Shown here: piece by piece, positions 44,881 to 55,189 of the stretch
Layout: each line of letters begins with the position of its first letter
Numbering within the stretch: the first letter of the stretch is position 1
Source: Ischnura elegans
Taxonomy: Eukaryota > Arthropoda > Insecta > Odonata > Coenagrionidae
NCBI RefSeq assembly: GCF_921293095.1
Contig: NC_060254.1
Coordinates: 58,264,069-58,328,068 of the forward strand
Length of the DNA: 64,000 bases
Direction of reading: 5' to 3'
Made by a program: the position numbers and the translations under genes
Notes under the pieces: generated by a model
Told to the model about the DNA's origin: nothing
The model's input: only the letters and a program-made list of their open reading frames with translations
The model's database searches: none

Positions 44881-45589
44881 CATAATCAGGCACTGAATCC
44901 TATAGCTGGAAATACCAAGGTTGTTCAAGCAGTTCGCATTCGAAGAAGAATTCCATGCGCTAGCTTCCGTTTTTGAATGTAACTGACTGCTAACCATCTC
45001 TCGTCCATGAACGTACCACACTGACTTCGGTCACGAACGACGGGACCTGATATCGGTCGAGATACCCGTTCATCCCATCATCCCGTTCATTAAACGTTCA
45101 CACCAAAGATTTCAATCGCTCACTTCGGTCGCTAACGACCGACTCATCAATACGCATCCAATTGGCCATCGTGTGTAACAGGTGCGGCCGAAAAAGTACG
45201 AGTAACGCATCTTTTTCACTGTTTCATCTCATAACCAATGCGTTGGAATATAATGATATAGTGCAGCGAAGACAAAGAGAAATAATGCTCTTTCACTAAA
45301 TTGTTTGTATTGCCGATTGTTATAGAGATTGAAAAATAAAGGGAGACATATTTAGCCATTTTTAATCCGTTGTAACGTCAGTCGTTTGTTTTGCTCCGAA
45401 TCCTTTTTATTTTCTTAGAGATACCTTCTTTATTCTTTTTTCCTCACTACTTCGAGCAACTTTTCGCTTTTTTCTCTTCAACAATCCCTCCTCCCCTCCC
45501 ATCAATAACTCCCTAACAACATCAACAACTAAATATCGTAAGTTTCACCGTCTTCTACGTCTCGAGTTAAATTTCCCCGGAATTCTAGA

Positions 45590-45670
45590 ATCGAACTATG
45601 GACTTCTCGCTTTCCAGACCTCCACGTAGAGCACTACGTTATCTTTGGCGAGGTTGAAGATGCTAGTTGG
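45590..45670 (-). mobile_element. Possible tRNA-like SINE head
   Basis: The minus strand reads GATAACGTAGTGCTCTACGT, later ATAGTTCGATTCTAG (B-box-like). The stems do not fold into a full tRNA. Low certainty. Confidence 0.3.
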
Positions 45671-45734
45671 TTGCCGTGGTTTAATCCCGACTGAGGGGAA
45701 TTTTTCGCAGGGGGGGGGTGAATTACGAATTTAA

Positions 45735-46330
45735 CCCTAATACGGGCGACACATTTTTCTGACGTAATCGGGCAAGGTGAGTCCAATGGACTCTTTTAAC
45801 TTATGCCTTTTAATGTAAACTATTAAACAGTGAAAAATATTACTTTTCACATCAATTGGTACATATTGTGCACTATAGAATCAATTAACATAAAATTGAT
45901 TATTTTCTGTTTAACAAAGTTTTACATTACTTATTAATTTCATACATAGTCAAACAGCGAGAACAGTGGACTCTTTTGACTGGTTCTTTCTGTTTTCACT
46001 GCATAAAACACCAAATATTTATCGTTACATGTACATAGTGATAATTTTACATGATTTTGACAATTCAAACCAAATATTTGTAAAATGCACATTACTTTTT
46101 ACATTTCGTGCAAACAGACTAACCTTGCCCGAATTTGTAGGAATTCAGGGAAAAAAAATATTTTTTAAGTTACTTTAATTCCGAAAGAAGTTTGAATTTA
46201 TCTAATTTATAGGAAATATACAATTAGAAAGAGTAAAAAATTTACAACATGCTGACATTTCAATAACATAATAAAATTCTCAAAAATGTGATGCGATGAG
46301 TCCTAGAGACTCACCTTGCCCGTATTAGGG
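45735..46330. mobile_element. piggyBac-type MITE
   Basis: Ends CCCTAATACGGGC / GCCCGTATTAGGG are flanked by TTAA on both sides (45731-45734, 46331-46334), the piggyBac signature. A second, inner inverted repeat (GGGCAAGGTGAGTC at about 45771 and its complement near 46306) is also typical of piggyBac ends. 596 bp, no transposase. Confidence 0.92.
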
Positions 46331-46499
46331 TTAAACGCTCTTCACGCGGTAAGATAAAAAGTGTGTCTCAGTGTCCACCGATTTTAGTTTAATGTCTTTA
46401 GTGAAAAAGTTCTATTATTATTAAAGTATTTTTCCATTTTTCAATCCGTCGCCTACTTATCGTGCTATTCATGGCGAAAAATCAACGGCGAGATACGTT

Positions 46500-47200
46500 G
46501 AAGATGTCATAAATTCATGCCGAGCAGTTCACCGCTTCTGAGCTACTCAATTTTGCCTGGCTCTCTCGTGGTTGATTGTTTACACACTTGTGACCGATTA
46601 ATTCCTTCAGCGAAAACTTTTGACTATTACTTTTCGTCTGAAGACTTTCACAGCTTCTTTTATCTATGTTGCTGGTGGTTTTCGGGTATTGCTGTGTAGA
46701 AAACATTTTAACTCGACGTTTCACTCCTCCTACTGGGAGCGTTATCAAGAGAATGGAAGGAATTTATACTCGTCCCGAGCTTATATATGCTTTTCGCTAC
46801 CCATTGTTGTGCCGGATTTGAATTTTAGCCGATAGCCGTGGGCCATTATAATGTGCTAGGAACCCTCTCCATATACGGCTGAGGTTATACCCATCCTCCC
46901 TATTAAAGTTATTAGGTCTTTTCGCAATCTCGATGGATTCACGTATAAGACGCGGATGGTATTCTTCCGTCTTCGCTAACACCCGTGTAGCGTCAAACAT
47001 TATTCTATGCCCAGGGCTGGAGGCAAAATGTTCAGCAACAGCTGATGCGTCCCACTGATGTAATTTTAACGCCCTTTCGTGCTCCTTAAGCCTTTTGACT
47101 ATTACATTAACCAGGACTCAAAAGACGTCACCAACTCACGAAAAGTGGGCGGTACTTTCGAAATTTTTATTTCGTAACTTACGAATGAGGAGGATTTTTT
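46500..47200 (+). repeat. Dispersed repeat G, copy 2, split by a Penelope-like insertion
   Basis: CATGCCGAGCAGTTCACCGC then TTCTGAGCTACTC before the insertion and AAAGACGTCACCAACTCACG after it match copies at 37840 and 50720-50900. The uninterrupted 50720 copy shows that the 46631-47091 segment is an insertion. Confidence 0.6.
46631..47091 (-). mobile_element. 5'-truncated Penelope-like element with endonuclease C-terminus
   Basis: The minus-strand frame from 47091 to 46797 encodes LKEHERALKLHQWDASAVAE, then RPNNFNREDGYNLSRIW, the conserved C-terminal part of the GIY-YIG endonuclease region of Penelope-like retroelements (NNFNREDGYxLSxxW). A short 3' UTR with AACGTCGAGTTAAAATG follows. The insertion is flanked by a perfect 14-bp duplication CTTTTGACTATTAC (46617-46630, 47092-47105). 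Truncated at the 5' end, so inactive; the remaining frame is intact. Confidence 0.88.
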
Positions 47201-47291
47201 TTCTCGTCGTATCTTATCTTTTTTTCTATCTATCATATTCTTGTGAACGATTTGCTATTTCGGGTCGGATACCATTTAGAAATTGCTAGAA

Positions 47292-47870
47292 AAATCTAAA
47301 GTTACTTTTCTAGACGACCGCATTGTTCGAAAGATGTTCTGTTAATTTTTTGGTTCTGGGACAAAAGGGCAAATTTCTGTATTCATATTTTACAAATCAC
47401 TTATTTTTATTTTGTTTAAAATTTTCTGATAATGTTAGCATCTATGTTTATACTTGTATATTTATATACAACAGCGAAACACGTCCTACTTTACAGTAAT
47501 GTAGCGGAAACAATTTTAATGTCTGATTAAGCATTTGAAATTCCCTCCATACCGTGACGCAAACCATATGTGATGTTATACATTTTCAGTTTGAGAATTT
47601 TACTTCCCATAGTTTTTGTATTGATCTTACAACCTTGAGTCCTTTTAGCTCCGCGTATTTCATGGGACAAAGAAAAACATGGAAGTAGCCAAGACTTTGA
47701 CTTCGGGCTCTGTAATGTCTTGCTAGTTTATTTTTCATTTTTTAAATTCAAAATATGGTTAGAAATAAAATTTGTTGTATAGCTCCTCCTTAGCGACAGG
47801 CACTCTATTGTTATAAATGTATGAATATGTAAGGATGATATAATATAATTTTACGTAATATATTATGATA
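47292..47870. other. No recognised feature
   Basis: AT-rich DNA, nothing identified. Confidence 0.4.
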
Positions 47871-47884
47871 TGGCGTGATATCTC

Positions 47885-48181
47885 GCGGCTCAAGCGAGGC
47901 TTGGACGTTGACAGCAGCAGGGAAGTCAAGAGTGGAAGCATTCGAAATGTGGTGCTATCGAAGAATGATGAAGATAAAATGGATTGACCGTGTGAGTAAC
48001 GATGAAGTGCTAAGAAGAGTGGGAGGAAAGAGAAGTCTTCTCAAAACCTTTAGCAGAAGACGGGATAGCTTAGTTGGGTACATTTTGAGGCATGATGGCC
48101 TGATGAAGACAGTCGTCGAAGGACAGGTGGAAGGGAAGAAGGGCAAGGGACAGCCCCGAATGAGTTACATAGGACAGGTTA

Positions 48182-48221
<40 letters not shown>

Positions 48222-48786
48222 CTGGTCAGCAATCCTAGGATTGGTTTGACGCAGCTCTCCACTCAGTTCTCTTATCAGCTAATCTTTTCACACCTACGTA
48301 TTTCTTCTCTTTCACATCTCTCTTTACTTGTTCCATATATTTTGTTCAGGGTCTTCCTTTTCCATTCTTGCCTTCCACTTGTCCTTCGACGATTGTCTTC
48401 ATCAGGCCATCATGTCTCAAGATGTGGCCTATAAGGTTGTTCCATCTTCTTGTTAAGGTTTTCATGAGGCTTCTCCTCTCTCCTACCCTTCTTAGCACTT
48501 CCTCGTTACTAACTCGGTCGATCCATTTGATTTTCATCATTCTTCTGTAGCACCACATTTCAAAGGCCTCTATCCTTGCTTTCTCCGCTGCGGTCATTGT
48601 CCATGCCTCACTACCGTATAGGAGCATACTCCAGATGTAGGTTCTTATAAATTGTTTCTTTAGACAGGTTATTAAGGATGTGAAAGAGAAGAAATGCGTA
48701 GCTATGAAAAGTTTAGCGGATAGGAGAGAGGAATGGAGAGCTGCGTCAAACCAATCTTAGGATTGTTGATTAATGATGATGATGGA
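47885..48786 (+). pseudogene. RTE-like LINE 3' end, split by a copy of its own family
   Basis: The frame from 47893 encodes EAWTLTAAGKSRVEAFEMWC, YRRMMKIKWIDRVSNDEVLR, LVGYILRHDGLMKTVVEGQV, up to 48183. The sequence resumes at 48674 with KDVKEKKCVAMKSLADRREEW and a stop, then the 3' UTR TTAGGATTGTTGATTAATGA and a GAT tail to 48786. The 5' end is truncated at about 47885. Confidence 0.9.
48184..48662 (-). mobile_element. 5'-truncated RTE-like LINE with GAT tail, inserted in the older copy
   Basis: The minus strand encodes MLLYGSEAWTMTAAEKARIE, FEMWCYRRMMKIKWIDRVSN, HDGLMKTIVEGQVEGKNGKG, then the 3' UTR and a GAT microsatellite ending at 48184. The 11-bp duplication GACAGGTTATT flanks it (48173-48183, 48663-48673). 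The coding frame is still open over 93 residues. Recent, 5'-truncated target-primed insertion. Confidence 0.93.
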
Positions 48787-48789
48787 GTA

Positions 48790-49609
48790 ATATAATGTAA
48801 TTTAAATGATATGATATTGTATGATACAATATGATATATTATAAAGCGCAGTATGGCTACATACTGCGGCTATGCTTCCACGTACAGTTTCTTATTTTCC
48901 TCATTTCCTCGGACCACCCCTTGCATGCGTCCCTGACTCCCTTGTGTGAAGGATCCCTATTTTAGGTAGATGAATGCTAATTCCCGAGTCCGCCCGCATA
49001 TACGAAGTTCCATTCCTCTTAACCTTGTCTGCGGGCTTCCGTTTAGAAAACTTCTTCCCTTATTGACTCGAAAGGGACGAACGACAGCTAGCCCCAGAGT
49101 GGCAATGAATAGGCGCGTGCCAAGATGGCCACCGCCCGCATCATACCCGCATGGCTGACTCTCTCCCCCAGCCATTTGCACGGATATAGAAATATTGGCT
49201 ATTCTGTGTATCTCCAGCGCCAGTCGAAGTTCTGCGAGTGACTGCGGCCAAAAATTCCGTCTCTTATAATACGATGGCACCTCAGTTGTACGAGGTTCCA
49301 GATCAGAAGGGAAAACGTCGTATTAGTGAGAAAATCGTGCAATCGTTATCTTGCTTTACCAAGCCTTCTTAACATGAATTCAAGATAAACTCATATGACA
49401 GACGATATTGTTCCATTTTAAGATGCCAAGGATTTAGAAATTAAACTGCAGAATAGGAGTTCATTGAAAAACATTTACTGAATTTAACAATACCACCTAT
49501 TTTGCAGTTTTGAACGATCCTGTTGACATTTTTTTGTAAGAACACAAATATAACAAAAATGAGCATATTTTGCGATTTTTTTTTGCATACCTAAATGCAG
49601 TTAATAATT
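48790..49609. other. No supported gene; GC-richer patch at 48960-49290
   Basis: A 107-residue minus-strand frame (48957-49280) lies in a GC-richer patch with an AAGATGGCC (YY1-like) string at about 49123. No domain recognised and no splice evidence. Confidence 0.35.
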
Positions 49610-49612
49610 ACG

Positions 49613-49805
49613 CCGGCCTCGGTGGCGGCGGGGTAACCTCCTCGCCTGCCAAACAAGAGGTCGCGGGTCCCAGTCCCGCCTGGGTAGGTTTCTCCTGTCC
49701 AGGGCATGGTTTTTCGTGTACGTTCACTTGTTAAATTTGTAGACAACCCCGATGTTAAATGGCCAATACGAGCTGTATTCGGTGGTTTAAGGATAAAATA
49801 AATAT
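49613..49805 (+). mobile_element. tRNA-derived SINE, apparently complete
   Basis: The head GCCGGCCTCGGTGGCGGCGG, CTCCTCGCCTGCCAAACAAG, GAGGTCGCGGGTCCCAGTCC has A- and B-box spacing. Body TTTTTCGTGTACGTTCACTT, then CCCGATGTTAAATGGCC, a core like that of the SINEs at 14580-17000. The tail is GGATAAAATAAATATATAAA. Possible duplication TAATAAT on both sides. Confidence 0.75.
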
Positions 49806-49866
49806 ATAAAAAAGTAAATCTAATAATGCGCTTTTTGTAATTTCATCCTAAATATAAACCGTGATG

Positions 49867-49905
49867 TGGCGACATAAAATGGTGCCGTCATCTTTTATGT
49901 CGTTG
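49867..49905. repeat. Short inverted repeat
   Basis: GCGACATAAAA and TTTTATGTCGTTGC flank a loop of about 13 bases. No terminator or RNA context. Confidence 0.5.
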
Positions 49906-50190
49906 CCAAGGAGGCCTTGCTGATTTGTTTATGTTTAAGTATCTAAGTCACAGTTACAGATTGTTGGGGACATTACATGAAAATCTCTAGTAAATTGATT
50001 TGATTAACATGTAGATCTTCTCACTACCAATCTCCAAAATGATTATATAGAATATTAATTTAATTAATTTTTATATCATGTTTATTCTTATTTTTTATTG
50101 TTAATGAACTTGATTAAAACGTAAGGGTGGGGCATAAGCCGCTTTAAATAATCATTGATTGCAAACTGTTGCATTGAAACCATACTTCAT

Positions 50191-50248
50191 CTACATCTGC
50201 AGACTACCCCGCAAACCGCCTAGAAGGCGTGTGGCAGGGGGTGTTAGG
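50191..50248 (-). repeat. Conserved retroelement 3' box
   Basis: CTACATCTGCAGACTACCCC, GCAAACCGCCTAGAAGGCGT, GTGGCAGGGGGTGTTAGG. CGCCT/AGGCG can pair around a short loop. See copies at 12901, 14893, 58704 and 62768. Confidence 0.7.
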
Positions 50249-50689
50249 AAACTTGTGACAGTTCACCGTAGTCCTACATTGGGTACACACGTCATTTTTG
50301 TCATGAGATTAGCGGCGTCGTACAGAACAACTCTAATTGATATATGTGGTAATAAATTAACGTGGTTAGGCTCTTTGAGTCGTACAAAAGGAAAAGTCGT
50401 GCTATTGAATGTGGTAGAGCTTAAGGTAACTTCCCATATAAATGCCTTTACGCTGGGCAAAGCAAGTTTCTTCGTACAACCGAGAGTCTTACACCTGAAG
50501 GTCGTTCAATAGAGGTTCTGCTGTTATATGCTCATCTCTCCAAGGTTTTTCCGGCCACTATAGGCTAATTCGCCAATTTTATTTTAATTTCGATTTTATT
50601 GGGTTTAGAAATGAAGATAACCATACTTAAAGATTTTCGAAGTAGGTAACCATCCATCGCTGGCTGTTTGTAACGGATAATCGAGGGCC

Positions 50690-50960
50690 TTGACCCTTTC
50701 AAAGTTAAGTTGATGTCGTCATGAGCTTGTTTCGTGCGGGTCACCGCTTCTCCTTTACTCCTTAGCCTTGTGCCTCGCGTTGTTCTTCATTGATTACTAT
50801 CTTGTGAGCAATTCCTTCCTTTAATGAAAAGTATATCCACATCATGCGAATTCGCCAAAACTCATATGACGTCACTAACTCATGGAATTAGGCGGCGACT
50901 TTAGCGCTTCTTTTTTTATTAATTACTAGAGTATGGCTCATCATTTTCAGACAATCAAAG
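50690..50960 (+). repeat. Dispersed repeat G, copy 3 (uninterrupted)
   Basis: GTGCGGGTCACCGCTTCTCC, GAGCAATTCCTTCCTTTAAT and ATGACGTCACTAACTCATGG align with the two halves of copy 2. Confidence 0.55.
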
Positions 50961-52539
50961 CATTTTGATTTCGGGGCTTGGTGAACGACCCCATTTGTGA
51001 AAGCTTGAAAAAAAAGAAACAAATTTTAAGTAATGCCTTTCATAGATTCAACACCTACATTGAATTCTATTGAAAAGTAACTTATTGAGGTAAAAATATT
51101 AAATTATACGTTTCACTCATTCATTAATGCATATTGTTTTAATCTTAGGATTTGTTAACTCTATCTATAATTTTCCCCCTCTTCCTTTACTAATATTAGT
51201 TTACTGATGTTTATCGTGGTTGTGTCCTTCCTTATCTGCCCCATGTTTTTATTTCCTCGTCTTTTCTCGAGGTCTTTTCCCTCGATTTTTCTCTTCATCA
51301 TATTTCTCACGCTCTTACCGAGTGTTGTGACATTGCCTATTGACCGGGTCCTTCTCTGCCATACGGCTCCCTACCATACCATTTCTTCTCTCCTTATCCT
51401 CGTGTATCTCCGACTATGTTCAAAGGTTAAACTTTACATCTCATTATTAATAATTACTAAGTTATGGAGGTAACATATATTCGTAGTTGTCTCAATTTCT
51501 CAAGGAGGTTGGATCATTTAAAACAAGAGACTTTAACAGTTAAGGTAACGTTTCAGAATAATTACGAACAATTTCAGAGATATAAGGGATATCGGATAAC
51601 TTCTGAGATAAAAGGGATATCAGATATCTTCTGAAATATAAGGGATATCGGATATCTTCTGAGATATCATATTTCTTTTCTCATTCTATCCCTCCATGCA
51701 ACCTTCGGCAACCTTCTACTGCAGTATGTCTTCTATCCTTTTTGAAATATTTTTTTTACATTTATCCATGTTTCTTGTTCAAGTTGAATGCTAATACCAC
51801 GCTACTTTTGATTTACATTGACGAACCGAACTCAAGCCGCCTTAATAGGGATATGGCAGGGAGTTTTAACACACCAACCATTTTCATAAAGTAACCCTAA
51901 ATTGCTCGCTTTCTTAGATGATTTAAAAAAATAAAATAACGTCGTTAGAAATCAGAGTTTTTTATAGTCTTATTATTTCTTATAATTCTACCTGAGTAAA
52001 GTTGGATTTTCAAAGTATTGCTTAGTTTCGCTGCTACCGATGTTTTGACCCGTCGCGACCGTGGGCGTATCAGATTTTTTCTGTCTTTAACCCGATTCTT
52101 TATTCTGTTTTAGTCATATATATAAGTCGGTTTTATATATCAGTCTGATTTCTTCAAATGTTGTGAAGCTCAATATATTTCCCTTTTTTTTATAAAATTC
52201 ATGTTTCTATGCATAAGTTCTCTGCATAAATATTGATACCGTTTTCTATTCAGCGGCTAGAGTTTATCTAATGTTTATTGTATATCTAACAGCAAGTTTA
52301 ACAATAAAAATATATGAAACTTATTCGATAAACTTACTTAGGGAGTAGCAGTAAAATGACACCAATGTATTTACAAAAATATTTATACACTCAAATCGGA
52401 TCACAAAGACCCAACGCGACCAGTTACGTAGGTTTTGAGGTGCGTCCATTTATGGGTTAAAATAAGTTCAGCGTGAATTATGTTTGACTACCGAATCGTT
52501 TTGCCTTCGCGACGGCACTATCTTCAGCATCGCGTCTAG
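50961..52539. other. No supported gene; 28-bp triplication at 51577-51660
   Basis: GAGATATAAGGGATATCGGA and following bases repeat three times at 28-bp spacing (51577, 51605, 51633). The 88-residue frame at 51207-51473 is leucine- and phenylalanine-rich without known family. Confidence 0.5.
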
Positions 52540-52544
52540 ATACG

Positions 52545-53146
52545 TGTTGAAGTTAATGAATTAATCGATTGATAAATTAAATTAATAGAAAAAAAGCAAA
52601 AGGGTTGTCAAGGGTTAACAGTTGTTTATAAGTTACGGATAAAAATCGTCAGTCAAACAGACAACAACAACGAGTATAATGAAGGAATAATAACATCATT
52701 ATTTATGTTAATACTGTGTCTAATAGTTATTTATGGAGCAAGAGAAGAACTAAATCCTAAAGGTTATGGGCCCAGCACGCTTCCACCGATATCTTCGATT
52801 GAAGATATTGAGCTCTAAAATGGGTCTTTTCTAAATGAATGAATCCAAGAGTTGTATTGTTGATTAATTAAGAAAGGAAAGAGTCTGAGTAATTGTTTGA
52901 TCGACATGTTTTTTTAATCAACAAAGGAAAGTGTTGAAGTTCATGAATTAATGGATTGCTAATTTAAATTAATAGCAATAAGCAAATGGGTTGCCACGGG
53001 TTAACAGTTGTTGATTAGTTACCGGATAAAAACCATAAGTCAAAGAGGCAACAACGACGTGCATCATTAAAGATTAATTAGATCATTATTTACGTTAATA
53101 CTGCGTCTATTAGTTATTTATGGAGCAAGAGAAGAACTAAAACCCT
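52545..53146 (+). mobile_element. Miniature copia-class LTR element (TRIM-like)
   Basis: Two direct repeats of about 215 bp (52545-52759 and 52932-53146) both begin TGTTGAAGTT, a copia-style LTR start, and end in GAAGAACTAAA.CCTA. Directly after the first is GGTTATGGGCCCAGCAC (52762 on), the complement of the anticodon arm of initiator tRNA-Met; complementarity continues for 25 bases to 52786. This is the half-tRNA primer site known from Drosophila copia. Directly before the second repeat is a purine tract AAAGGAAAG (52923-52931). Only about 170 bp lies between, with no gag-pol, so the element is non-autonomous. LTR 3' ends are not the usual CA and the 5-bp duplication is uncertain (ATACG against ATAAC). 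Confidence 0.85.
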
Positions 53147-53149
53147 ATA

Positions 53150-53500
53150 ACGCGTCGCTAGGAGGCGTCTAGCTTTTGGTTGTGGGCAGCATCCTCCAAT
53201 GGTCTCCTTCCTATGATGGCACCCTGGGGGGTTCTCTCTCCCAATACTCCACCCCTCCCCTCTGCTTCCTCCGCAGCTATTCTTAGTTGGCGCGGTTATG
53301 TGAATGCCTCCCTCCAATCCTCGCACCCATCTGCTCCTCTGGCCCATTCCTCCTCTGCGAATGAGCTGTGCCGTTCGTGAGTGAGCCGTTAATTACGAAC
53401 GATTCCCTGTCGTGGACCGAATGAGTGGAATCGCCGTTTTCGTTTCAAATGGCTCTTTGTGCATTAAATTGGTCACGTGAATCATTTCGGACCTGTGGCT
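53150..53500. other. No supported gene
   Basis: A pyrimidine tract ending in CCTCCGCAG near 53276 looks like a splice acceptor, but no convincing exon follows. Confidence 0.35.
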
Positions 53501-53506
53501 CCAGTC

Positions 53507-54075
53507 CAGTGGCGTAACTACGGGGGGGGGGGGGGAATGAGGGGAATGAGGGGATTAATTCTCCCCCCCCAAAACCTCAGAGCCAATCAAAAAATAAAAA
53601 AATATTTAAAAATAGTGTCTGGTCTGGATTTGTTGTATAATAACTGCATCTGCGTAAAGTTAAATTATAAGTGCAAAAACGATGTAAAATGCATTTCCAT
53701 GCATGTTATTTTTCAAAAATTTTCCTATACTCCCCGTTTCTTGGGGGGGGGGGTTGCCCCCACTAATCCCCCTCACCCCGCCCAAAGCCCCCTCATCACC
53801 CTATGTCATACTTCTAGTTATGCCACTGCCCTCCTAAAGCCTCAGAGAAATCATAAAATTATTTAAAAATCTTGTCTGGATTTGATAGATAATAACTGCT
53901 TAAAGTTAAATTATATGTGCCAAAACTGATGTAAAATGCATTTTCAGGTATGTTATTTTCCAAAATTTTTCCTGTACTCCCCAGTTTTCAGGGGGGTTAG
54001 CCCCTTCTAACCTCCCTCGTCCCCCCTCGTCCCCCCTTCATCCCCTCCCAAAGCAAATTACTAGTTACGCAACTG
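53507..54075 (-). mobile_element. hAT-like MITE, family A copy 3, head-to-tail dimer
   Basis: Ends CAGTGGCGTAACTA and TAGTTACGCAACTG; flanks CTCCAGTC and TTCCAGTC (7 of 8). An internal right-type end TAGTTATGCCACTG (about 53816-53829) is followed by a second copy of the body that lacks a left end. The core is the inverse of 7435-7703. The G/C runs sit at the ends of each unit. Confidence 0.85.
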
Positions 54076-54189
54076 TTCCAGTCTATGAATTGGTTCATGT
54101 CTATCCCTTGCTACTTACCGATAATTTGATTCAAGTCGACCATTGGTTCCAACGGTATATTCACGAACATCTTCAGAGTAAAAACGGGA

Positions 54190-54390
54190 AAAGCGATGTG
54201 TAATTGCTAGAAAATTTATATTTCCTGAAACTGCATGGAATGCACTAAAAAGTAGAAAAATAAGGTTTTCATCTCTTGGAAAATATATATCTTGAGTGAG
54301 AATTACGTTTATAAGAAATGAGCGAAGAAGATCCCTGATAGGAGAGCAAAGATCGACATGCAATATTAATATCAAAACCAAAATAAGCAT
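54190..54390 (+). repeat. Dispersed repeat H, copy 1
   Basis: CACTAAAAAGTAGAAAAATA, CATCTCTTG, ATTACGTTTATAAGAAAT and CAATATTAATATC are parallel to 59755-59900. No terminal repeats found. Confidence 0.6.
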
Positions 54391-55181
54391 CCACGCCTTA
54401 TTTTCCGAGTGCTTAAAAGCTTATTTAGTAATTTTTAGGCAATGTACACTACTTTTAGAAAAAGCGTGTTTTTTCTTTTCTTTTTTAAGCTTATGTTTAT
54501 TCTCTACTTTTTGGTGATTAATCATGTAATCTATGGAACCAGAGATATTAAAGACATTTCTACCCAAAAACTTTATAGCTAAACCCAGCTATTGAGAGAA
54601 TTTAAAACCATTTTACCATATGGATTACCATTAATTAAAGTACAATAGAAACAAATGTCTGATTGTTGGATATTGTATTGTCATCAGAAGAAAGCGACTG
54701 TGCATAATTTCAAGCATATGCGACAATGGGAAGATGGTCGAAAATCAATTACAACACTATATCAATAATAGAGACGAAATGAGTCGAGAAAAGGTCGGGA
54801 AAAAAGAATATCGAATACCAATATATCCTATGGTACCAAATTATCAACGCACTGACCGCTAGATGTCTCTTTCATCGGGGTTGGTTTGTCGATTGTCATT
54901 GGAGATCGTTGTCCCACGTCATCAAGTGAACTCGGAATCTAGTAAACTTAATTATGGGCGCTATAAAGCACGAATGTAGTGTGAATAATACATAAATGAA
55001 TATGCTAAAGGTTCTTAGTGCTTGTGAATTGAGAAACTCGAGACAAGCTTCCATATCATCATTTCTAAATCTTTTTCTTATATATTTTGCGAAATATTCC
55101 CATTACTTTTATTAAATTCCATTTTTCTCCAGATCAACGCTATTTCTCGTTTAAAGTCTAGTTATGTTTCGAGTTGACGTT
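54391..55181. other. No recognised feature
   Basis: AT-rich DNA; no gene or complete repeat identified. Confidence 0.4.
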
Positions 55182-55189
55182 GTTGTTGT

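Noticed and set aside
44840-45150. Another hAT element with CTTCGGTCACGAACGAC motifs
   Set aside because: Repeated CTTCGGTC motifs are present but no terminal repeats or duplication could be located.
48957-49280. 107-residue minus-strand ORF as a host gene
   Set aside because: GC-richer patch makes long frames likely; no recognisable motif or conserved context.
53180-53380. Exon after the CCTCCGCAG acceptor-like site
   Set aside because: Short frame without a matching donor or known domain.
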